Shown piece by piece: positions 22,030-34,620 of a stretch of 64,000 bases of DNA; the stretch's first letter is position 1; the number at the start of each line of letters is the position of its first letter. The notes beneath the pieces are model-generated. The model saw only the letters and a list, made by a program, of their open reading frames with translations. It searched no databases and had not been told where the DNA came from. This DNA is from Ziziphus jujuba (Eukaryota; Streptophyta; Magnoliopsida; Rosales; Rhamnaceae). The position numbers and the translations under genes were made by a program. The stretch covers positions 24,569,001-24,633,000 of the forward strand of contig NC_083384.1 in the NCBI RefSeq assembly GCF_031755915.1. The letters run 5' to 3'.

Positions 22030-24958
22030 ACGCCACAATAAGATTGCGGAAATACCTTATTGACAAGTTAAGGATTGAACTTTAATTCTCAAATTACATA
22101 AGTTCAAAGGATAGTTGTTAGAGAACCAAAAATGTTTAACTCTTTCAATTAATAATTTTTGCTGAAGATCAAAAGTTGTTGTATTAATGAAATTGAAGCC
22201 TTTTTACAGGCAAAAGTACCTTAAAAAGTCAAATAATGTTTCCTAAATCATAAATTCTAACTTATTTCCTAATTTAAATTTGACTAGTCAATTCCTTTAT
22301 AGTTTAGAAAAATGACTAACTACATGACAAATTAAGATTAGAAAATTAGTCAACATTTAATTTTCCAGTTAAAAATAATTAAAAATATAATAAAAATTAA
22401 AGGTTTTTTAAAATCAAAATAAGACTAAAATTGTAAAATTTGAAAAATAAGTAACTTGATGATCAAGTAAAGCACATAATTTAGCCTAAAAAGGAAACAA
22501 GCCGATTTCTTTCTCTTCAAGCCATGTTGGATAGCCATTTAAATGCTACATGTTATGCCATGTGTCCAAGATGCCATGTCATCAAAGTGCCATGTCATCA
22601 TGCTCTTGAAAAGTGACCAAATTGCCCCTAACATTGGCCTCCTTCATGCCTTTATATCCGTAGCTTTCAATGCTCAATATTGTTGCCAATTTTGATTATT
22701 TCATAGTAAAATTCTTGCACTCTTGATTAATAAGCACATCTCAGATAAGATCATTCAATTCTTCTTTAAACCTCTTTACATGAGCTCTTGTAATTGGTCT
22801 AGTTGGCAAATCTAATAGCTTAAGAATCCATCTTTCAGTGCTCCATGATGAACCTCATCATTCTTCTCCTTTTGAAGATGAATTTTCCTCAAATTATCAC
22901 CTACATCAAAAGAGAATAAGTTAGATACATTAAAAGTAGCCTTAATGTTATATTCATCTGGAAGATCTAGCTTATAAGCATTATCTCCAATCTTTTACAA
23001 TACTTGGAATGGTCCATCTCCTCGTAGCATAAATTTTGATTTCATTTACTCAAGAAATATCTCTTTCCTAAGGTACAACCATACCCAATCTTCAGGTTCA
23101 AAGACAACCTTCTTTCTTCCTTTGTTAGCTTGTTTTCCATATTGATTTATCTTCTTCTCTATGTTTGCTTGTGACTTTTCATGCAGAAGCTTAACAAATT
23201 TGGCTTTCCTCTTCTCATCTATATTAGCTCTTTTAGTTAAAGGTAATGGTGATAAATCCAATGGAGATAAGGATTAAAACCATAAACAAGTTCAAAAGAC
23301 GAAAAATTAGTAGTAGAATGAATAATCTATTATATGCAAACTCTATATATGGTAAATACTCTTTTCAAGTTTTAATGTTTTTACTAATTAAAGCTTTTAC
23401 CAAGGTAGACAAAGTCATATTTATTACTTCTATTTGACCATCAGCCTAAGGATGACAAGTAGTAGAAAATAATAACTTAGTACCTAGTTTAACCCATAAA
23501 GTCTTTCAAAAATAACTTAGGAATTTAGCATCTTTATTAGAAACTATTGTTCTAGGTATGCCATGTAATCTAACAATTTCTTTGAAAAACCAATTAGCAA
23601 TATGGGATGCATCATCGGTTTTATGACAAGCAATAAAATATACCATTTTAGAAAGCCAATCAACCACAACAAAAATATAATTTTTTCCACTTTTTGTTCT
23701 AGATAATCTTAATACAAATTCCATAGAGATATCAATGCAAAAATGACTAGGTATAGGTAATGGCGTGTATAATCCATGAGGTTCAACTTTGATTTAGCAT
23801 GTTTACACTTCATATACTTGTCACAAAATTTCTTAACATCTTTTCTCATGCATGGCCAATAAAAATATTTAGGCAATATACCTAGTGTTTTAGCTACAAC
23901 AGAATGTTCTATTAAACTATCACAATGAGATTCTCTAACCAATAGTTCATGCAAACTACAGATAGGAATGCATAATTTATCTTCCCTAAAAATGAAAGCA
24001 TTAAAAGGATAAAAATTATCTTAAACATGCCATTTCCATTGCAAATAAATTTCAGCAAAATATTCATCACTTGCATAAATACTTTTAGTATGTTCAAACC
24101 CTAATAACTTAGCATGTAAAGTGGAAAGTAAAGTATATCTTCTTAATAATGCATCAGCCATTACATTATCTTTACTTGATTTGTATTCGATCACATATGG
24201 AAATATCTCAATGAATTCCATCCAATGTCCATGACGCCTATTGAGTTTAGTTTGACCCTTCAAGTACTTTAAAGACTCATGATCAATGTGTAGTACAAAT
24301 TATTTTGGCCAATGGTATTGCTGCCATGTCTCCAATGCTCTAACCAACAAATAGAGCTCTTTGTCATACATCGGATAATTTAATGTATTTTCACTTAATT
24401 TCTTACTAAAGTAGGCAATGGGTCTACCTTCTTGCATAAGAATAGCACCTATAACAATACCTGATGAATCGCACTTAACTTTAAATGTTTTAGCAAAGTT
24501 AGGCAAAGAAAGAAAAGTTGCATTAGTAAGTTTATCTTTTAGCAAATTAAAAGACTTCTCTTGCTCCTTTCTCCATTTAAAGCCTACACTTTTCTTGATC
24601 ACTTCTGCAAGTACTGCAACAATGGTACTGAATTATTTCATGAATCTCGTGTAAAAACTGACATTGTAATTCCTTTGTTTCCTTCATATTGGTTCTATAT
24701 GCAGGCTTGTTGGAAATTATAGCTCCAAGAATGAAATTTATTTGATGTTCAATTCCTCTTAATGGAGGTAATCCTTTAGGAGCTTCCTTTGAAAAGACAT
24801 CTTCATATTCCTATAAAAGAAACATAATAGAACTAGGCAAAACATGATCATTAAGGTTAGCCAAATAATTCAAATAATATTCTTTATACATCATTATAAA
24901 CATTGGCTTCTTGCTCAAGAAAGCTTTCTTAATTTCACTCTGTTTTGCATAAAATGCC
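22030..24958 (-). pseudogene. decayed Ty3/gypsy (chromovirus-like) pol fragment
   Basis: On the minus strand the order is RT start (GLPPLRGIEHQINFILGA near 24760), RNase H region ([38 protein letters not shown] at 24300-24602; [15 protein letters not shown] at 24021-24263), and the integrase HHCC zinc region (23709-23954). Then come the integrase core ([12 protein letters not shown], with IVSNKDAKF where SDRD is usual, 23506-23724), a C-terminal part (23046-23261) and the tail motif RPITRAHVKRFKEE near 22740-22815. The RT palm is gone: after YRTNMKETKELQ the sequence jumps, within about 30 bases and out of frame, to the RT connection region. The part 22030-22640 is non-coding and may be LTR. 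It is riddled with stops. Confidence 0.8.
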
Positions 24959-25513
24959 TATCTTTAATGTATCATAAATCTCGAAGAAGTTTGTAATATG
25001 AGTATGAGGATCATCATTTGGCAGGCCTCCAAACTGTTTAGACTTTTGGATCATAGTAATTCGAGCTGGCTTTATCTCAAAGTCAAAATACATTCACTAT
25101 CTGTCTCCTTACACTAGCCAAATCTTCATTAAATTTAGGTGCAACATAATCGTTTAAAGCTATATTTGCTTTATCAATTGCTTGCTCATCTCTTTTGACC
25201 ACTGGAACCTCTTTAATTTTCTCAATATTAACAGTATATGTGGTAACTTTCCTTAACTCCTTTATCTTCTTCTTCTTCTTCTTCAAATACTTGAGTGCAC
25301 ATTCGATTTTAAGGTTGTATGACTCAAGTGTTAAATTGCTTGACCTTACTACTACCATGTACTAGTAACACCTATGAAGAAAATGAAATAAACAAAGCAC
25401 AAATTAGTGAAAAAGAAACAAAATTTAACAAAAAAAATAAAATTCTTAATTAACACAATGAAAAACTAAAATAAATATTGGTCGAAAATAACTTACTCCC
25501 CAACAATGGTGTG
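24959..25513 (-). pseudogene. Athila gag N-terminus and PBS following LTR copy B
   Basis: The PBS-like site is at 25498-25513 (plus strand CCCCAACAATGGTG, resembling the tRNA-Asp-type Athila site). The leader/gag start at 25083-25358 has the lysine-rich run LKYLKKKKKKIKELRK. Gag continues with KQFGGLPNDDPHTHITNFFE and IYDTLK, matching the same segment downstream of LTR C (47570-47960). At about 24958 this gag joins chromovirus-like pol with no recognisable spacer. Confidence 0.7.
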
Positions 25514-26282
25514 TGTATTTTTGCAAGTATACAAATTGTTCACAGTAATATATAGATACCATGCCATAAAGATTGTTTACCACTAATTACAAACCTAATC
25601 TAACTTTTGGTGCTATCAAGAAAAATCAATTAAAGAACTTAAATTAAATTAAAAAAAATCTAAGAAATAATAATTAAAGGTGTGCACCGGTCGGTTTCGG
25701 TTGGTTTTTTACATCGGATAAAAAGTGCTCGGTGTGTCAATTATTGACCCAACATTTATTTTTCAACTTCAAAAACCAATCGGTCGGTTTTCGATCTGGG
25801 CTTTTAATCAATTGGGCTTTTCCTGCAACTTGATAACCAAAAAATAATAATAATAATTTTGGGCCTTATTTACAATTTATTATGGATTTAATTGGACTTA
25901 ATTGATAAGCTTTTTTTATACTTATTTTGGGTAAAATTACACTAAAAATAATAACTAATAATTAGTGCAATAAATAAAAAATAATGACTTTTTTAAATAA
26001 TAAAATCCATTAAATTGAAAAATAATAAAAGATACATTATAAATTATAATCATGCATAGGTTGAAGCCATGGCCCATTCTCTAACCAAGAACAATAAGAA
26101 TCCAAATTGGTAACATATATTAATACCAAAAATAATAAGTAAAAACAATGACTAATAAGAAATCATAATTCATAAAGTTGCCTAAGAAGCAATGCAAAAT
26201 GCACAAAAATATGATAGCCATATTTACAATTACATTTCCAAGCTTCAAAGTTCAAGCCAAATTAAATTACATGTCCAAAATC

Positions 26283-26400
26283 AAAATAAAATAGATTAGA
26301 TAACATTTTATGCTAATCTATACCAAAATGAAATAGATTAGCTAACATTTTATGCTAATCTATACCAAAATAAAATAGATTAGCTAACATTTTAATCAAA
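26283..26400. repeat. 42-bp subterminal tandem repeat in the hAT element
   Basis: About 2.7 copies of a 42-bp unit containing ATAGATTAGCTAACATTTTA, between the transposase end and the TIR. Subterminal repeats often serve as transposase binding sites in hAT elements, but that role here is inference. Confidence 0.8.
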
Positions 26401-26800
26401 ATAAAGCTCCATAAAATTAGTAACTACATATCCATACCAAATTTACATGACAACTAAATCATTTGTTGTCCAAAAATAAAATCTAAATCATTTAGTTAGG
26501 CTTAACTTTTGAGATTCATTCTTTTTGGCCATCCAAAATCCAATTGCAAATTTTCACCTCCACCATTCCAAGCAAGCTAATAAACGATAAATATAAGTAT
26601 TGTGCATTAAAAATAGCTTCCAAATCAATCACCAAACAATAGTTTTCTTACCTTTAAATAGCTTAATCAAACTCCAATATTGCTCTCCAAAATAATGCAA
26701 GAGTCACTTGAATCTAAAATATAAACAAAGAAATGCTAAAATATTAAAATCACACTACAAGTTTTCAAAGTAAATGTAACTAAGTATTTAATACAAAAAT

Positions 26801-29022
26801 TTATAAAGCAATTATAAAAGTACGTTTTTCAACAACTTGGCACACTTTGAAGCAATCATCATAAATGCGGATGTCCAACGGGAGAGGGATTGATCTAATC
26901 CAATTTTGAGAACATATTAATGCCTCCACCATTTTTGGGGTTAATGAGCTCTTATATGGATCCAAAATACACCCTCCGGTACTAAAAGTGGATTCCGAAG
27001 CAACTGTAGACAATAGAATAACAAATACACCCTGAGCAAGTAAGGATAAAACCTTATATTTAGTGGAATTCACTTTCCACCACTCTAATACATCAAACAT
27101 CTCATTGTCCCCATCTTCATCCGGCATATTTAAATACCTATCAAGCTCATTTTTCATGTGAAGACCACTAGCCATCTTCCTCCTCTTAAACTCTCCCATT
27201 ATACATTTTCCTTCATCATGGCCACTAGAAGTAAAAGTAAAAATATTTGCCACATTTGTTGGTTGGACATCCTTTGAAGATTGAGCACAAGGAGGAATTG
27301 TCAAAGTGACATAAAATTCAAATAACCTATTTAAAGCATCCTTCACACCTTGCAAAATTTCATTACAAACTTCTTGAGGATATAGCCTATCAATAGCAAT
27401 TTTAATGAAACTAAGTTTGAATCTTGGATCTAGAACATGGGCAACAAATAACAATTTATTAATTTTCCCAATAGGCCCCAAATATTTATCAAGTGTCATC
27501 TTCATGCTAGTAGCAATATTACTTACAAAAGTATCTTTGTCCACTATCCATTCCAACTCAATCTTTGACAATTCACTAAAGAACAAATTGGAATTTACTT
27601 TTAAAGAAGCACTAAATGTGAATATAACATCATAAAAGGTTTTCAAAAATCTAACAGATACACGAGCTTTCTCCCAATCCAATGCTTGAGGTGTCCCACC
27701 TTTAAAATAGAAGACATATTGCTCATCCTTCTCCTCCATTCTATCAAAAGACTTCTTAAACTTACAAGCAGCTTCCAACATCAAATAAGTGGAATTCCAT
27801 CTAGTTGGTACATCCAAAGCCAAAGGTCCTTTAGATTCAATCTTTGCCTTCTCAACACAAGCTTTGAACTTTTATAATCTAGAGGAAGAGGATCTCACAT
27901 ATTTCACGGCATTTCGAATGAGGTTAATTGAGGAGTTGTGCTCATGCAATCCATCATTAACTATCAAATTAGTAATATGGGCACAACACCTCATGTGAAT
28001 AAACTCACCTTCCAAGACACAACCATTCTTCCAACTCTTCAACCTCCTTTTCAAATATGAAACCGCAACATCATTTGTTTTAGCATTATCCATGGTGATG
28101 GTAAAAACCCTCTCAATCCTCCATTCAATCAAGCAATTCTCAATTAACTTTCTAATTGTTTCACCCTTATGATTAGCAACTTGAAAAAAATTTAAGATCC
28201 TTTTTTTGTAATTTCCAATCATTATCAACAAAATGAGCGGTCAATACTATATAATTAATATTTTAAATTGAGGTCCAAGTATCCATGGTAAGGCTAACCA
28301 TGACTTTATTGGTTATAAAATAACTTCTAAGTTTCTTCTTCCCCTCTAAATAAAGTTGATACACATGTCTAGCAATCATTGTTCTAGATGGTGGATTAAA
28401 CTTTGGACAAGCCACGGCACAAAAATCTCTAAATCTGTCTCCCTCCACAAAAGCAAATGGCAACTCATCTTTAATTACCATCCTAGTACAAGTGGCTTTA
28501 CAAGCTTCTCTATTGAATGACTTAACTTGAAGACCAGTACATTCACCCTCTTTTTTACTTCTAAGAGCAATTATCTTTTGGTTAGGATCCTCCAAATTGT
28601 AAGGGTATTTTTTACATGAATGCAAGTGGCCCTTCATTTTATTAGTTTTCTTTTGGTATCACACGCATAATCCCTCCCACAATAATTGCAAGAAACTCTA
28701 GGCTCTTTAGAATCACATCCTTCAATCCTAGTAAAGTGATCCCAAACTCCGAAATGATCCTAGGTTTTTTCTCTTTTGTTTTCCATGTGGTGGTACTAAA
28801 AGGTTGTGGCATTTCGGATTCATTTTTAGGCATTGATGATGGCACACTAGCTGGAGGACTTGGTGGTGGCACACTAGGTGGAGGATTTGGTAGTGAAGAA
28901 TTTGATGGTGCCTTACATGGAGGACATGGTGGTAAACCTAAATGAGATGAGGTGGTTGGAGTAAAAGAAGCATCGGCGGATTGAAGTAGAGTCTTAGAAG
29001 TTGAACGAGTATCACAATCCAT
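26801..29022 (-). pseudogene. hAT transposase, broken
   Basis: The reading runs from 29022 to 26801. A proline/serine-rich N-terminus is followed by a BED-type zinc finger that is readable only by changing frame near 28640-28760 (CNYCG... then MKGHLHSCKKYP). The catalytic first Asp region is DTWTS near 28270. After DTWTSI there is an in-frame TAA at about 28265 and then a one-base shift in an A run near 28205. A further in-frame TAA follows RSSSSRL near 27870. The remaining ORF (27823-26801) holds DVPTRWNSTYLML, the mid part, and the C-terminal dimerisation region STVASESTFSTGG and SSLTPKMVEALICSQNW. At least two nonsense changes and two frameshifts make it inactive. It resembles RICESLEEPER/DAYSLEEPER-type hAT proteins. 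Confidence 0.92.
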
Positions 29023-31140
29023 CTAAAACATATACAAACACATCCAAAAAAAATTATAATTCAATTTGGTTTTAGACCCCTAACACATTCAACCACGGCA
29101 ACAATTAGATTCCAAATATATATAGGACAACAATTAGATTCCAAATACATACAGATTCCAAACACACCCAACATTTTCTATTATTGGACAAAAATTAGAT
29201 TCCAAATCATATATATAAATATATGATCAAAAACGGTCTGGGGACCAATGTATATATATATATATATGTATATAATATATATATATATATATATATTGAA
29301 AATGAGCTAATTAACTTAGAATTGTGCGTTAGCTAGTTGATAGAGAATATGTCAATGTCACAATTCAGATGACCTTGTAATGTAAAATAAAAAAAAAACA
29401 AAACTTCAAGTTAAATAAAACATATAATTAAAAAGCCAAACAAAGCATATGATTCTTCTAACACTTCAATTTCTATTCTCCACAATTCAATTTCCAATCT
29501 CCACACTTCCAGCATACAAAAAAAACAAACTTCCAGCATATAAAATCCACATTTCTCACTATACAAAATTCACATTCTTCCATGCTTCATAAAAAATAAA
29601 GACAAAATTAGAGGTAAAAATTTAGTCTATTAGAGGTAAAAATTTAGTCTATGTACCTTTCAGAATTTATGCCCACTACCCAAATTTAGTCAATCATTCA
29701 AATAAATGGTTCTTCTTTTCCTCATATTTGAGCTTCTTTTAAATTAAACATGTCAAACAAAGAAAAAGAGCAACTATCTTTAGATTCTTTATTTATAGAA
29801 GGTAAAACAAACAAGGAAAATCAATCATATAACCACGTAGCTAACTTTTTTTTTTTTTTCTAACGTTATATGTTCAAACCTAGCTACAAAGAGAAACTAA
29901 AGTTATTTTAATCTCAAATTATAACAAAACAGAACAGTTAAAATAAGAAATTTCATAATTGAACATTCACATATATTTATCATCTAAGCTTAGTACAACC
30001 GTGGCATATCAAACAAATTCAGCTAGATATAGATTTCGATATCTGTTTCAATTTAGTCCAGCTTACTTCTTTCCTTGAACTATGTTACTTAGATGATGTT
30101 CAAAGCCAATGAGAAAGTCAATATTTAATCTTCAAACAACAAATTAATTTTAAAAATTCAAATGTCTCCCACCTTAAACAATAAAATAATTTCATACTTG
30201 ACTTAAATAATAATAATTATATACTTGAATATGCAACCAGGCTAGCCTATTCATATATGTTTATAATAATTTGAAACCATGAAATGATGATATTGTTTCG
30301 TGGGGTGGTTAGTGGGTTTTGGGAATATTAGATCTTTGTTAAAATGTCAAAGAATCATGTCATATGTGGAATCTCACTATTATCTAATTAACAAATTAAT
30401 TAGTCAGAGGATCCATGAATACACACTAAAATACATATGAAAATGAAAAGCCTTGAGAAAATGTTCCACTAATAAGTGGTGGGTTTTAAATTTTTAATCA
30501 ACAAAGTGACAGGGAAGTGTACCGTCTATAGCTTCTGCTCCTTGGGTGGTACCTTATCAGATTTCGTCACTGTGGTATTGGCACGGACAACAAAATTCAC
30601 TTTATTGTAGCCTCAGTTTCTCTTCAACGTACTCACTAAAGTATTTCACTAAAAAAAAAAAAAAAACCAATAAGAACTTCAACTAATTTAATATATGATT
30701 TTGACAGAGGCATACAAACAAACAATAGGTGGGTTTGAAATAGAATAGGATTACTAGGAGAAAAATTAAAATTTATGATAAATGAAAAATGAGGAACACA
30801 AAGAAACCCAACAAATAAACTCAAATAAACCTAACTCTTAAACTAAAACCCAAAAATTCTTAGTAAAACACAAAAATTTCAACAAGATGAACTTACTAAT
30901 GATCAAGAAGGAGAGTCAAAATCGCACCCAGAAAGATAGAAGAGATCTTAGAACTATGTTGTCTAAGAAAGAAAGTAGAGATTGATTAGAGTTGTGATTT
31001 GGGAAATTTTAGAGGTATTTTGGAGGTGAGGGTGATATTATACATCGAAATTTAAGTAAAAAAGAAAGAGAAATACTAAAAGGCCTTTTAGCTTTTGGTC
31101 GGTTTCTATCACCACCAGTTTTTAAGCACTGATAACCATG
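29023..31140. other. 5' non-coding part of the hAT element
   Basis: AT-rich, no ORF. It contains a TA microsatellite (about 29258-29297), a short tandem repeat at 29607-29653 (unit TTAGAGGTAAAAATTTAGTCTA) and A/T tracts. Confidence 0.6.
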
Positions 31141-32315
31141 ACCAAACTGCACACCCCTAATAATAATGTTAAAACTAAAAAGTTCTAAACCAATCTAAAT
31201 AAATACTAGTACTTTAGGCTTCATCAATATTTCACTAGTCTGAATTTGTTTACTTAATTCTAATTGTAGCTATTCTAAGTTCACCATTAAATTATCTACA
31301 TTGCTATTTATCTCTCTTAAGATTGAATAGTTTATTTAATACTAACCAAATTATCAAATTACTTATGTCTAACTTGATTAACAAACAATCTATTAAGTTC
31401 AAATTATGTAGATGGCAAAAACTAAATTGTACCTTTCAATCTCAATCTTGTTTAGGGTTTCAGTGATGAATTTGTGCACAGATTTATATTTGTCCATAAC
31501 AAACTTATGCAACTAAATCATCACACAGTTGTCCTGATTGAGTAAAAGTATTAAGAATAAAACTGAAACTAAACTTTAGTAACAAATCAAATAACCATCC
31601 TAAACTAATTGAAACTAGTTCCATATGACTACACCTAAGCCCTAATTAATTGTTTGATTACGCATGAATAAAACAAGCATAAACATTTCCACAATGCAAT
31701 CAACCATTATAACAAAAAAAGATAAAAGTCAATGTTTAACAAGTATTTCACAAGATAAAAAAAGAGGGGAAGAAGACTAAGATTCAAGATAGAATCTTAA
31801 AGCTGCAATCCTCTCTTTATTAGTGTTCTCCTTTTTTTTTTTTTTTTTAACCTTCTCTTTAAATGCTAGCCTTTATTCTCTTTTTCTTTTTGTACTTTTC
31901 TCCAAAACGTTTAAAATCTATCCCATGTGATTTCCTCTCTCTTTTCCTGTAGGATACTCCCATAAAATTTCAGACAAAAATAACATTAATTGTCAAAATT
32001 TGACATACCGTCACAGCTCTGCTTCTTGGGCATCATGATTCTAAAGCTTTAAAAAACTCTGCGACCGAACCTTGACTAACAACTCTCTTTCTTGAATGCT
32101 ACAGCACTTGAGCTATTGGAAAAATAATGTTGTTGGCTGCCTTTTAAAATGTTATGGCTCTTTACTAATTTTTGAATGTATACATTTACCTAATTACCAT
32201 GCAACCTAACCTGCAAAACCAACAAAATACATGTAAAACAAACAAAACACACTCAAAAACCTATAATTTATATAACTTAGAGGGTAAGTTGAGTTAATGT
32301 GAAATCAACTCATCA

Positions 32316-32335
32316 AACTCCTCCAAACTTAGCAT
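32316..32335 (-). other. Athila polypurine tract
   Basis: The minus strand reads GCTAAGTTTGGAGGAGTT abutting the TGATG start of LTR copy B. This is the characteristic Athila PPT context. Confidence 0.8.
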
Positions 32336-33839
32336 TTTTACTCATCCTTGGCTAAACCAAAACACAAATCAAAACTAATAGGATAAGAAAAATGTTTTAA
32401 CGGCATTCTCATAATATTCCTCACAGATCACAAAATTAATATCTAGGGAAATTCTAAAAGATTGCAAATTCTAATATTTTAAATACACATGCTATTCAAT
32501 TTCATTTCAAACCCCTTACGTGTGTGTATAACCTTTAAAATTGAATTATTCTTCACCCGATTAAATGCAGTGGTGGATCTTTACATGCAAGTTAATGAAC
32601 TCCATAAGCATATTTTTCATGTCAATCTCCACTAATATAGGTTAATCACTTAAACAATGATTAATATGATGTTACTAAGTTTGTAATGTAAGCTAAGGTA
32701 AATATAGGATTTTTCAAACAATTGTGGCTAAAATTATCTTTTAGGACATTCACCTAATAGGACGTAAATACCTTTTCCATTCCATAATTCCACACCATTA
32801 TTTAATGTCAACCCTTATTCTAAACTTTTTTTGCAATTTTCTTTCAAGAAGAGTTTCAACTTTTTAATTTTTTTCATTTGCTTTTTGTGAGTTTCCCCCT
32901 AGACTTAATTTTAACTAACAACACATCATCCATTTATAATTTCATAACTCTACCTTCTTCATAATAAGATCAATCGCATAAGAGGTAATGAGTAAGTAAG
33001 AAAAATTGAAAAAATTCACAAATGAGGATTTTAGGTTAATATGTGGGTAACAACAAAAACATAAGTTATTAAGCCTGAAAGGGTAGCAAAGGATAATATT
33101 TAATTCAAGAATAGCTAATTGGCCAAAAATTAGCTGAGAAAGAAGGTCAAAATCATATTCTTAATTAAGTGTAACCTAGGATTTTGCCTCAAATACCAAT
33201 TAAACAAGCTCTAGAATTCTTTGCGATCTTAATAGTTAGCAACTTGATAATTAGCCTAAACATTTTCTAGTACATCAAACAATCAAATATTCAAGGTTAT
33301 GTGCTTATAAAAATAGAAAAATCAAAACAAAACCAAACCACACATGCATCAAAATACCAAGTTTTCATAACATTTACCATAATCCGAGAATGTGACTAAG
33401 TAGTCAAATTCTCATTATAGGCTACAAGCTTTCAAGCAAAATAAATAAATAAATAAATAAAAACAAACCCTAAAAAAACACTAACAAATTGAAAAAAAAG
33501 ATGAATTCTTCTTTTTTTTCTTTTTCTTTTTTTGTAACAAAAACGCAAACAAAAAATAATAAAAAACACAAAAACACAAAAAAATAATTGAAAAAACACC
33601 CACACACTCGAAACTTAGATATTTCATTATCCCCAAGGAAATTCAAACAAAGCAAAGCAAACGTAAAGTGTAGAGATTTCGTTGAAACCTCTAAATGCAG
33701 CTTATTAGATCTCTTTCTCATGATCCATTTCCTTCAAAGACATAGAAGTAACACCACTGCTAATATACGAAAAGAACTATTCTGGTTACCCCAACATAGA
33801 CGGAAACATTGCCATGTCAACCCCATGTAAATAGTACAA
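32336..33839 (-). other. Athila 3' non-coding region
   Basis: Between the last ORF-like remnant and the PPT. AT-rich, with short A runs, no ORF with recognisable content. This long untranslated 3' region is normal for Athila elements. Confidence 0.5.
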
Positions 33840-34620
33840 GCACGTAATAATCTGGGATAGATAGTCATTGCATTGAGCTTGATACTGACAAAACTCATCA
33901 AAAGTCACCTCTAACTGTTGTATCTACTCATTAATAGTCCTTTCCTCCTGATTGATGGCAAACCATACTATGGCTTGTCTATGTAGCTATTGTACTCCTC
34001 CTTATCTTAGAATTTTATAGCCATTAATACCTTGCCAATTAAAGACTCTAACAAGAGGAATCAACTCATCTATCACTAGATTCCAAACCATTGTTGTCCT
34101 TTTGCACAACTAAGTAATCAAGCTTGGTGAATACAAACTCCTACTTGTGCTAAACTGAGCACAATGCTCAATATTGAGTAGAATTATCTGACATACATCA
34201 ATGGAAATGGCATGCTCATTTGCATATATCAATATAGCTCTATCTCTAGTCACATCACTAATATGGACAGTTGGCATCAATCTAGAAGCCACAAAATAAT
34301 AGAATGCGTTAGTGTAACAATGCCTAATAGCACAAGCATTAAAACCAATAACACCATCTTTTGAAGCCTTCAAGTCCATTCCCAGATTAATCAAAGAACT
34401 TATAACTTGCTTAATGTGCAATTCATTCCCCAAATAAGCACTATACTTATCATTGGATATGTCCACCTAGTCATAAAGATGATTAATGTTGATTCTATCA
34501 CATGACACATACTTTTCATGCACAAACACAAACACCTTATAATCTCTAAACTCATGGAAGTTAGAATTAAACTTTCTTACTGAAGGAAGTAACCATCCTC
34601 CAATTGTTAGCTAAATTTTG
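33840..34620 (-). pseudogene. post-pol ORF remnant resembling the plant transposon-associated domain PF20167
   Basis: The clearest part is 34110-34466, with the pattern FVASRLMPTVHISDVTRDRA, ILIYANEH and SIDVCQIILLNIEH. I recall this pattern from proteins labelled 'putative plant transposon protein domain'. Upstream (34480-34620) a shifted frame reads IGGWLLPSVRKFNSNF and EFRDYKVFVFVHEKYV, the usual start of that domain. Downstream, DELIPLVRVFNW and EFCQYQAQ are visible with stops. It lies where Athila elements carry an extra ORF after pol. Its function is not known to me. Confidence 0.6.

Larger units (their letters stand above)
25675..31159 (-). mobile_element. hAT DNA transposon, 5485 bp, with TIRs and TSD
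   Basis: The ends are TAAAGGTGTGCA and, on the reverse strand, TAGGGGTGTGCA (10 of 12 identical). The element is flanked by perfect 8-bp duplications ATAATAAT at 25667-25674 and 31160-31167. Subterminal regions carry repeated CGGT-containing motifs. It encodes a broken hAT transposase on the minus strand. The homologous position in LTR copy C (48298-48305, ACAATAAT) is an empty site, which confirms the boundaries independently. Confidence 0.95.
25514..32315 (-). repeat. Athila-type LTR, copy B, split by a hAT element
   Basis: The pieces 25514-25674 and 31168-32315 join to give about 1309 bp collinear with copy C (about 10-12% different by eye over a sampled stretch). Directly beyond 32315 the minus strand reads GCTAAGTTTGGAGGAGTT, a good PPT, so B is the 3' LTR of the element whose 5' LTR is C. 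It is also followed at 25513 by a PBS and gag start, so it may at the same time be the 5' LTR of a second copy. Confidence 0.85.

Noticed and set aside
34110..34466. A host gene
   Set aside because: Pattern fits the transposon-associated domain, it is flanked by stops, and it lies in the post-pol position of the Athila element.
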